Shown: one piece after another, positions 13,001 to 25,100 of the stretch
Layout: each line of letters begins with the position of its first letter
Numbering within the stretch: position 1 is the first letter of the stretch
Source: Strongylocentrotus purpuratus
Lineage: Eukaryota; Echinodermata; Echinoidea; Camarodonta; Strongylocentrotidae
Length of the DNA stretch: 64,000 nucleotides
NCBI RefSeq assembly: GCF_000002235.5
Contig: NW_022145533.1
Coordinates: 149,501-213,500 of the forward strand
Direction: 5' to 3'
Program-made: the position numbers and the translations under genes
Notes under the pieces: generated by a model
The model's database searches: none
Told to the model about the DNA's origin: nothing
The model's input: only the letters and a program-made list of their open reading frames with translations

Positions 13001-16000
13001 TAAATGTAAAGATAACACCACACTTATCATCCTTATGTAAATTAGTATCGTAAATGGCAAGACCATAGCAACGTAATAAACTAATGATGTACAAATATAT
13101 CATTACCGGTAGTTAAAGTAGTTAAAGCATCAATAATGAGGAATCATGTTTACTGAACGGAGCGGAGAGCCGGAGATAAACTACAAATTCATTATAAACC
13201 GACATAGCCCACAATTTTAACAATCGATCTGCATACCGGTACATCGAGAATTGATCATCCATTTCAAGTAACGGTAGTCTAAACAGGATCCTGGTCTAAA
13301 GTAGCCCAGTGCAAATTATTGAACCATGAGCACAAGAGGATTAATCCTACAATTTGCAATTCATTTTCTTGAAGGCTGATACATGGCAAAGTTGCAAACA
13401 ATACATACAAAAAGTTGTAAATGGAACTGTAACTGGTATCAAGTTTTAAGGACATATTGAAGCTCCTTCTATCAGCTTGAATAAACCTTGAGTATGTACA
13501 TTGTATTATCTAGACAGGAGTTGGGTTCACATGGCAAACCATAAACTTAAAGTTTAGGTCATGGTTTTAAACGTTGAGGTAATCTTGAGGTTACGGACCA
13601 TGTGTAGAGCGAATGCACTTGTGGTTATGAAACTTTAAGTCTATTCAGAGTTATAAACTTCAAATTCAAGCAATCTTATGGCTAACAAGATAGTTCTGAG
13701 AAGCAGGGGGTCTTCACTTGAATTCTGTGAAGCCAGGATGCAATTAACTTTGAGGTTGAATCAGATTGTAGTTAAAATGCCTTGTTTGCCGGCTTGTCCT
13801 TTAACTCTTTGAATACTCATTGTTTTGATCCCGTGTGAACCCTCTTTTAGACATCACACATGTACATGTAGCTGTCAGTGTACTGTTGTTTAAAACTTAG
13901 AGGTTTTCACAACCTTGCTAAGTTTTATGTAAACATGGCTTGGCGGGGCTCTATTTGCAAGACAAATACAAGGATGCAGAGAAGGTATTTAGCTTGAATA
14001 GATCCAAACACAACATCAGACTTCCTGAGCTTTTCTTAAAGAGACTTTGTGGTTCTTACTCATATTCACAAGCTTGTAACAAGAAAAACACAAGAACAAT
14101 ATAAGTTAAATATACACAGAGATGATCATTTGCCAGTTCTTGCCATTCGTGTCCTCACTTATACTACAAATCCCTTCAATTAAACCATGTACAGTACATA
14201 GGGCCAACATGAAATCCAACAATTTGTAAAAATTAAGTACTATGAGAGAAGTGTCATTGAGCTTTTTTCTATATAATTTATACAGTGTACATACATGTAG
14301 TATAAACAGAATTAAGAATCGGGGGGGGGGGGGGGGATAAATAATGTAGTTTTGAAGGTTACTTTACATATTGTATGGATACCAGAGTAAAAACTAAATG
14401 GACTTAATTGAAAGTCATTAAAGTAATTAACTGTATTAACTATAATTAATACCCTTATGGTTTTAAACATAATATATATTTCAGACACCATGTTTTCCTT
14501 TTAAAGCTGAACAGGAGGAAAAAAAATACTTCAATGTCTCCAAAACAGGTGGCTCTGTCATGTGTGTGTTCTGTACACTGATTCTAACTTGGATATCTGC
14601 AATGTTAATATCAAGATCTCAGTCACACTGCCTAACCGACTTGACTTTTTGCCATTTAGGGTAATGTAACTGTTTGTTCGGTCTGTTGTCGGTGTGACAG
14701 GGGTATGACTCTTATTGCCTTGCAAGCCCATGCCTGACAAATCCATCAGTGAAGGTGATTAAGGCATATATCTAGAGTGGCCTTTCCCCTCATCTTTTAG
14801 CACCGTATATTAAATTTTGAGGCTTAAAGGGGGCACTGCTTCATTTATATCATGATATTAATAATCGTTTTTAGTAACAAATTATGAAATAAATAGAAAA
14901 GGGTACAATAGACTTGTCTGCAAATACTTGACCCTGGTAATGCATAACTGCAGTCTGTACTGTACATTATATTATTGAGTTATTTCTTCTTTGAAAATGG
15001 AGCTATCCTCCCAAAATATTAGTAAAGGGATGTTGGCCAACATAATTATAAAAACTCTAGAAGTCTTCAAATAAACTTTTGCCTTGCTTTGATTTTTCTT
15101 CTAATTCATGCACTCATTACATGTCTCATACAGGGGTGTACTGGGTGTTCTGAAAAGATATATGTATACATGGAAGTAAAAAATGTATTTAATGTCATAC
15201 TGTACTGTAATGGAGTCTACGGCATACATGTTTACAAGGAAATACCATACATGTAGATTTATATTATAATTAGAATGTTACTACCACATAATCTGTACAG
15301 CATTATAGCTGTAAGACAGTATTAAAGCCAAGCGCGTAGCCAGGATTTCATTTTAGGGGGGGCGGTAGTGAGCACGCGAAGCGTGCGAATCACTTAAAGA
15401 GCGCGCGAAGCGCGCTCCCTAGGGGGGTGGGTGCAGGGAGGGGGGAGTTTCCCCCCTCCCGCGCGAAGCGCGGAAGCTTTGAAAGAAGACGATTCGTTGT
15501 ACCTTTCTCGACTCATGATCCTTGTCTGAATTCAGTCCCTCCCATCTTTCGCGCGAAGCTTTGACGTTTCATTAAATTATTAGAGAAAGAAGACGATTCG
15601 TTGTACCTCTCTCGACTCTTAATCCTTATCTGTATTCAGTCCCTCCCATCTCTCGCGCGAAGCTTTGACGTTTCATTAAATAATAGAGAAAGAAGACGAT
15701 TCGTTGTACCTCTCTCGACTCTTAATCCTTATCTGTATTCAGTCCCTCCCATCTCTCGCGCGAAGCTTTGACGTTTCATTAAATTATTAGAGAAAGAAGA
15801 CGATTCGTTGTACCTCTCTCGACTCTTAATCCTTATCTGTATTCAGTCCCTCCCCTCTCTCACGCGAAGCTTTGACGTTTCATTAAATTATTAGAGAAAG
15901 AAGACGATTCGTTGTACCTTTCTCGACTCTTAATCCTTGTCTGAATTCTGTTCCCCTCCCCCTCTCGCGCGAAGCTTTGACGTTTCATTAAATTATTAGA

Positions 16001-19000
16001 GAAAGAAGACGATTCGTTGTACCTTTCCCGACTCATATTTCTTAATTTCCCCCTTCCCGCGCGAAGCGCGGAAGCTTTGACGATTCATTGTACCGTTCTC
16101 GACTCCTTTTCCCTTTTTCTTCCTACGTCCTCTTTCTTTTTTTTCTTCTCTTTCTCTCTCTTTTTTTTTTGGCCGGCGTTTTGGGGGGGGCGACCGCCCC
16201 CACCGCCCCCCCCTGGCTACGCGCCTGATTAAAGCCCCACTGTCCTACTTGTAGCTACTTGCTCCCTCTATATATAGAAAACTTCCCCAATCGGTGCCTT
16301 TTGGTCCCCCATGATCCTCTTTTTCTTATGTTAGTTGAGAGCTGAGTTAATGAGATAGCCACCTGTCAGTGACCTTGCTGTGTGGTCTAATCCCTGCTGG
16401 CCCAGTAGTATTGACAGTCTTTAAATGAGGCAAACGGCATTTGAAATTGTGACAAGATGAAGATGTTTCTTACATTATGGGTTGGCTTCATAACATGCAA
16501 CTCATGGAAAATCAATCAGGAAAATTTGATGTCCACGGTTTGAGGTTGAGCAGTAATATATTAAGGGGGAATTTAGATTACCATAGGCACTTTGAAAACA
16601 TGTAAAAGCAATAGAATCTAATTTGGAAAGATCCCTACTTTCAAGAGGATGACATTTATCACAAAGAAGTGGTGCATTAGAAACATTTTATAGCGGTGAT
16701 ATTATGCTATATACATGTACATGTCACATAAGTTTACATAATTTATAAACAGAAACAGATTTGGCAAACTAGAGAAGAAAAAAGTCTTTTCCTTTCTTTA
16801 TGATAATCACAGGAATTATATCATAGAGTTTAAAGAACACATGCATTTCCAAAGTGAACAAATTCCAAATGAAGCTAAGGCTTCTAGGCCTCCTTTTAAC
16901 AAAAAGCAAACAAACAAACAAACAAAAACAATAAAAACATAAAAACATATGATAATCTAATTTCACAGGTTACACAAATTGAAATCATCATGCAGTACAA
17001 TGTATAATTGTACATGTAGTCTTGCACCGATTACTTTTTTGTTCAGTCAGATATTTACATGTATAATAAATGCTTTGGTTGGAGTTCAGTGTTCAGAATA
17101 AATTTATATTGTTTACATTATTTTTTCAATTTCATGTTTTTAATATTCTCAACTGAAATCAAATGTACTATTTATTCTTGCAAATCTCTGAACTTGATAA
17201 ACAATGATGACCTAACTATCTAAGGTTACACATTGTAAATATGGGTTTAGTATTACAGGACATGAATTGCTCTAGAAAGTTTAGCAAGGTTGGAATAAGT
17301 CTAGACTACAGTACTATACCAACCATACTTTACTCATTTCATCTTGGGAATATCATCAATTCCGACCCCTGACCTCTGGGTCGTTAAAGTCTTAAAAGGC
17401 TGAAAGGTCACTGGCAAGAATGCTCAACATCTGTGAGCTCATTCTTGGAGGAAAAGTGAGGAAAGAATATGGTAAGAATTTTGGTTTGAAATGCAAAATT
17501 AGTTAATAGATAAACACATGGCATTTCTTAGAGCCAATCCTCCAAATGGTTTAAGAAACGATACACACAATCACCTCTACCCTCCTCCTTTTCAAGTTTA
17601 TCATTCATCATTTGCCAAGTATGCATAACAACAATTTCATAAAAGCCTATACTGCCTGTACATTTCAAAACCTACAGGCCTAAATAGGTCACATACAGAA
17701 TTTGTGAAACCAGTCATTTATGATCACAATTTTGTTTAATTGAACATATTGTGCAGTCTAAAATAAATTATCATTAACTTGTTATTCAACTGCTGAGAGT
17801 GAGAGCGAAACTAAACTTGTCCAATCAAAAAGCCATTTTGTATAGTTATACAGGAAATAATTTATTTAATAAGCATTTAAAGAGTACTTCTATGTAGAAA
17901 AATTAAAAAAGAATTATGGTCAGTTACTTTTCCTATGTAATCCGATAATGGTATAAAGTACAATGTAGTAGTACATGTATAAAGGCCTGTGGGTTAATGT
18001 ATAGTTAGGCTGTAAACTGTTGCTTTAAGAGTACAATATTTGCGATATATTCATCTTTGACATTATCAAGTAATATCGACTTACAGAACAATGCAAAATT
18101 CATAAGTACATCAGATATGATTGATTACATTCTTTCTATGAGGTTGACTCAGAAAATAATACTTCAAGTACAATGCATAGCTTGGTTTATCTTGTACTGC
18201 AAACATTTCAGTTTCCTCTGACACAATTATAAGTGATTCAGGACTTTGGGGAATCAATTTTTTGGGACACCTACTTGTTCCTTCAACATTTCTATCGACC
18301 AATACACTCAACACACTCTCTCTCTCTACACACCCCCTTCCCCATATTAATTTGTTAACTTGGAAATGTCCCTTCTCCCTTTTCTTTTTCCTCTCTGTCC
18401 CTGCCTTGTTATTTTCCCTCTGTCCCATTCTTCCCTCTCTCCCTCCCAATCCCTCTTCTATTATCCCTGTCTCACATTCTATCTCACTATCTGTATTGCT
18501 TTCTCTCCATCTATTTCCCACCCATATCCCTCTATTTATTGCCCTCCTCTCGATCTCATATCTCTCCCTCTCACCCCCTCTCTCTGTCTTTCCCTCTCTC
18601 CCCTTCTCTCTCTCTCTCTCCCTCCCACCCTTCTCTCTCTGTCTCTCCCTCTCTCCCCTTCTCTCTGTCACCTTCTCTCACTCCCTCTCGCCCTCCACAT
18701 ACATCACACCCTAACACAAACTCTGTCTCTCCCTCGCTCCCCTTCTCTGTCTCTCCCTCTCTCCCCTTCTCTCTGTCACCTTCTCTCACTCCCTCTCACC
18801 CTCCACACACATCACACCCTAACACAAATATGACCTCACCATTTCCTCACCAATGCAAAGTTTGCTTTATGTCATTTGTTTGTTTAGATAATTGAAGAAA
18901 AAAATCTTCTCTTTTCACCACTACCTTATCTGGCTCGAAAGGTTTGCATTTCATTGATGGACAATTTTTGTGTTATCATTTCACACAGTCGCTGTCATTT

Positions 19001-21171
19001 CTATTGAAATATAAATTAAAAAGATGTATCTTTTAATGGAAGAATTTAAAAGAAGGCTGTTAAATGTTGGTGAATTTGATTTAGCTCTGTATCTGAACAC
19101 AGGGCCAACATGAAGCTTGACCATAATTTCAATCCAACATCAAATTTTGAGATCACGACACCTCCAGAATTCTTTGACAAATAAAATGTCTAGTGGCACC
19201 AATTTTTAGTCTAAAATGTTGCTGTCCGTTTGGTAATACTTGAATTAAATAGATTTGTGAAGAATATGAGAAATCATAGAATGAAAATCACATTCCTACA
19301 GTAATAGTTTTTGTTAATCTCCTTAATTTTTGGTCACCAAGTCATTCTACTTTTGTACATGCATGTAGGGTAAATTTCACAAACATCATCATGGCATTCT
19401 TTAAAAAATTGACTCGGTCAAAGCATTTCATTCAAAATGACTATCGTTTTCAAAGCTGATTTTCACTTTGTTTCATCTTCAGCCTCAGGATCATTGAATG
19501 AATGATTATTATTAATTAGATTTTTGTGTCTTTAATGAGGAAGATGAAAGATCTCTAAATGGTTTGTGCTGAATAGAATGAGATCCCATCTCTTGCTAAG
19601 CACAAGATGGACAAATCAACAAAACACACAGCAGGGAAAGTTTCAAAGATGTCTGGAGAAATTTCTAGACTCGTAAAGATCCGATTGCTCCTTACTGTCG
19701 CTCTTACCAGTACCAGCGCCAGCCAGACATTCACGAACGTCCCACCTGCACCTACGGGGAGATACGGGCCAAGACTAGAGGGATTCTTCACAACTCCGAG
19801 GAGATGATACATCAAAACGAAAAGAAAGTTATTGATCTGATATTATTACCTTCCTTTGGATGTCCAAGTTAATTCCACTCGGCGGTGCTCTATTGTTGCC
19901 AGGCATTTTGGCAGGTATAATCACAATTATTAATCAACAGGTAGTTTTCAGAAAGGCCTTCTAAACTTAGTTTGAGATACATGTACTCCTTTGCGAGATC
20001 GTAGTTTTGAACTGATGCTGAGAGTTGTGTATACTATAGCAGCTGTTCTATCGTGAGTACACGAGAATTGTGTGTGAATGGCTGGTGAATTTGTGTATGC
20101 TGGGTGATGGCGTGTGGTGTCCACGCCCACGAGCTGGTATTTATAAGCATTTCTTATTTCTTAGAAATTCATCATGCCCAGTCTGTTCAATGTGGGCATT
20201 CATTTGTAGGTCCATGATTTAATATTAAACAACACAAATACAATAAACATTCTTTCGTTTCATTTGTGTATACAGAGCTCATGCAACAAGAGAAGTCCCG
20301 TTAATTTTCAGAATAGCGGAAAGAAAATTAATGATAAGTAAAACTATCTTCCTGGAAATGATAAAAAATGTATCGACAATCCGACTGATCAATAGTCAAC
20401 AACACTAATTATAACGAAAAAATAGTTTTAAGTGAGGTAATTTTATTTCATGCTTTTCTTTGCCAAATTTAAGTTATTTTGGGGGGTCTTCTTCCTTCTT
20501 TTAAAACTGTACGCTTTTACGACCTGCACAACATAAAATTGTTTATAATGATGATCTTATGATTTGTCATTCGCTTCTTCTTGGTATTGAATATTGAATA
20601 ATATATATCTTATGTAATTACCTATATCTATGTATCTCTAATATGTATATTTATGTATTATGACATCAGCTAGTGAGGAGAGCCTTCTACCTAAACTCAA
20701 TTTCTTTTGGTAATCCACAGGCATAGGTTGATGGTTTCTTTTATAATGTTATCGTATTTATCATTTTACTTAACTTTCTTGTATTCTTTGTGATTGTTAT
20801 ACTCCTTTAATGTTAATGTTCCTGGAAATGAAAAGAAAATGAATAAATAAACAAATGAATGAATAAAGTACTATGCCTTTGAAAATGATGGAATTAGGCT
20901 GATGGCAGTTTGACACAATGTCTTTCAAATAAACTCAGGCTTATTTCAAACGGAGTGGCGCTTTTTATTGGTAGGCCTAAGTTTTTTTTTTTAAATCAGC
21001 AAAGAAAATAGGCCTAGTACACCTCTTGCTGAGCTGAAGATGATATAGAGATCAAAAATGTAGATTACGTCTGTCCAGCTCGCTGCTGTTTGGGCCTGGT
21101 AAACCAAAGTGACGTCATCAAATCGGGAAATGCTTCCGTATCATTGATTTTTTTTCCGACCCCCCCCCCTC

Positions 21172-21207
<36 letters not shown>

Positions 21208-21210
21208 CCC

Positions 21211-21243
<33 letters not shown>

Positions 21244-22138
21244 CTTAAAATATTTCGATCTTTTCTTCAAGATCCCGACTTTCTCCCTTTCTTTTATCAT
21301 ATTTTTTTTGAATTTCTCCTCTTCATCCCTTCCACCCCTCCCCCTCTGAGCGTTCCGATGATCGGTGAAAACAGCTTAAAATTTTACTGAACAATTAATG
21401 ACTTATGATGTTTGTTTTACCAACAATTTACTTGCCCTTGTATAAAATGCCATTTTTCACTCCCCATCTACCAAAAGTTCATTCACAACTTTTCAGATAA
21501 ACTGGATTTTTTATGAACTCAATATCAGGATAGATTCTCGCTTTAATCAACCTCGCCAGACAGTCGTGTGCATGTATTTGAAAGCGAAGAAGAAACTTGA
21601 CAAATTAGGGGGGGGGGGGGGGGTAAATGTTCTATCGTCTCTTTCGTCTGAGTAGTGTCTGGGTACACAGTGACCAATGATGCGTCATCGATGCGGTATG
21701 TGCGCAGCTTTATCATTCACTATGTCTTTATGACGTCAGATATTCTTCAGATAAAATGGAACGGGCCCCAGATGTGCGACCACCGTCTTACTAACAAAGA
21801 CATTTGGAATTCCGTGAACAAAGGACTCAAGTGATCTTACATTTTTGTTTTCATCTTAAAGTGGTAGCATGCTATTTACCTTCCGGTTCCGGAAATGAAA
21901 ATGCCGATAATAATCTTTTATCATAAACAAAATACTCACAAACACCAATGCCTAATAATATTTCAGACATATTAGTTCTAATCTAGTTATTTCCTTTTGC
22001 TCCATACCGTTCACGGACTGGAGCAAAAGAGATAATCGTTTTCTTAATCACTATCGCCTGAAATAAAAATAAATGGTAATAGACTTACATCTAGTGGCAT
22101 CCTCCCACGCATCCCCCCATTTGAATGAAAAGGACATG

Positions 22139-22183
<45 letters not shown>

Positions 22184-25100
22184 GCAAATTTGACTAATTT
22201 TGCTTCCCGAACTCCTTGGTAAAAACTGCATGCACGAGCGCGCCTCCATCATAATCATTTCGGTGTGGGGTGGGGGGGGGGGGGGGGGGGTGGGCGCTAT
22301 TGTTCGAAGGATTTCACATCAGCATACCTATTTACAATATTCATGAATACGACCGCAAACAAAATAATGAGGGAGGGACTATTCAAATTTATGTCTTCTT
22401 CTCGAATCAAAACATAGTATTTCGCATCATTCTCGTTCACATCATTATGAAACTTCATCCCGGTGTGCAGGGGGGCGTTTCACAAAATTTGTCATCAGTG
22501 ACAAATGACATTTTATGTTATAAGCTACTGAAATCCTTGCTTCTGATTGGCCATCACCAGATTTGTCACAGATTTTTGTTATTTGTCATTGAAGAAATGC
22601 TTTGTGAAATGCCCCCCCCCCCCCCCAGGTGTAAGGATTGTCATCTCCGTAGGGACTAGACTACGAAGAACGTGTTATAAAGCTTCCCGTTAAATCGTCA
22701 GGGTTTAATTCAGTGTGTATAAAGCATGACATGCGGCAATTAATGCGTGAAATTAGTTTAATCGACCATTCAGAATGATGATGGCGTTTTATAATGTGAA
22801 ACCCGTTGTTTTTCAGTATCGTTTAATCTCAGTAGAAAAGTGAAATATAAAGGTTGTGTGTTGCTCTTAATCAGAAAATTGATTCAATAATAAATATTGT
22901 AGCCTTTTCTGCTTCTGCTGGATTTTTTTTTGTTAGCACGATCGCAATCATTTAAGAAAATCGACTTAATGGCAACTTCAATGTATTATATCCGGCAAGA
23001 GATGAAATTAATTATTATGATATTTGAAATAGCCTCAGCTTGTTAAATTCATGAACCTTTTTGAAGGTACCTGAAAGTAACATAATATAAAGCAACATAA
23101 CATACATCAATATAACGTTCGCAATCTATGAGGGAATTAATTTAGTTGGGGATAAAAAAGAAACTTGATTGTATCAAAATATATTACAAACTGAAGCAAT
23201 GAATAATAGTGACAGAATGACATAAACTCATTATAACAAAGGTGATTTTCAAAGTTTCCCTTGATTAATAATAATAATATTCAGCTTTTATATAGCGCTT
23301 AATACATCTCAGACGTCTCTAAGCGCTTTACAGATATACTATACAATGTCTTTAAAAATATCATACCTAAAATTGTTATACGTTGCCCAATTTTCTTACA
23401 ACTATATGTTTCGCTATCTATTTGTCTGATTTTACTGCTTGTCTTAAGTCATGATTAATCATCATGTTGATAAAAAGGGTATCCCTTTCCCAAATTGCCT
23501 GCATCATAATTTTATTACCCTTTTTGTTATCCTCATTATTCTTCTTCTGGGACCATATACCAATCCCCGACTATAGACCCCGATCGGTCTGCTACAAAAG
23601 GGCGGGGAAGGATCTTTTCAATATATTTGAAAGATAATATCTTTCAAATATATTGAAAAGATATTATGGAAACCGACAATAGGATGACAAAACCCGATAA
23701 CAGACAGACTTAAAAGTGCCAGCCAACCGACACCTGCCGACACCCCCCCCCCTCCCCCGAATGGCACCGATTTGTCGGTTTATGGTCGTTTTGGGGGTCG
23801 GGCTGGCGGTATGACTGTATAGTACTTGCGAAGGTGAGAACATTGTTTTCGCTACATTCTTGCATACTTATAATGACCTCTGTTTCGCTCTCCTGCTTTT
23901 GAGAAAAACATGTCACGTTGGGGCATCAGTCTTTACAATAAACAAAACTAGAATATCCAACATATTTTAGGCTTAACGCCCCGATACGTAATGTGTTACA
24001 CATACCGGAACCCTATAACATGAAAACATATAAATAGTGAAAGTGTAAATTGTATCGATACTATAATATACTCGGCTAGTAAAATGAAAAGGGAAAGTGG
24101 GAAATACTTTTGAAAATTCCTTTTTATTAAAATACCTTGAGAGTTTAGATTGACAAAAAGAAGAAAAACATCTCTCCACAGGCCAAATAACCTACTCAAA
24201 CTCATAAAATAATGAAAGCTCACCGGCTGACAACACTGCACTGATGCCCATTATAACAACACCATAATCACATTTGGCACACTATTATTAGCAACATTTT
24301 GTATATAAATGTTGTTAAGTCTCATAATACTAATACACGAATGTGCGTGCTTATTTCAAAAGATATGTAAAACCACATGAGAAGAACTAACAAATTGGAA
24401 GGTAGTGCATGCCTCTGTATACATCCATTATGTTAATATTGTCTTGAATATTATGCTGGTACATGTACATGTATATTGCAGTAAAACCATGAATATCATT
24501 TTGTAAATCCTTGGCCCACTTGACATTATATTGACACATATTTGAGTAAGGTTATCTGGTTATTTATGTCAGATATAATTTATGATATATAATCTTGAAA
24601 ATAAATCGCAATACAGATAATCATACAAGGTGAGAAAGGATACATTTTTATTTATTTGAAAAAATTATATTTAGCACAAGCAAATACATCAAATTATCCT
24701 TTGGTATAAAATGGATAACAATAACACGGTCGCAAAAACTCAATTTCGATACTCATGTGCGTCCACTTTTTGAATTGTGTGAACACGACTATAACATAAT
24801 ATTTCGAATCCGTTTTCTGTAGACAATACAAAGGTGCTTTTAAATCGCCCTTGGGTTGATTTCTTGAAAGTCTTTGCGATCATGTTTAAAGGTAAAGACC
24901 AGTATTGGAAACGCCCCAATTTCAAAAAATGAAATGGAAGCTCTTATTACCAATCATGTGAAAGAATATGTTTTTACTAATACATGATGATAAACATTTT
25001 GCCGGGAAATCGCTTACTTAGTTTATCTATTGGTGTGTGAGAGATAAACGCACGTCTTTCTGTGTACGTAATACAGTGCTTGTAACTTTACCAAGACTGG

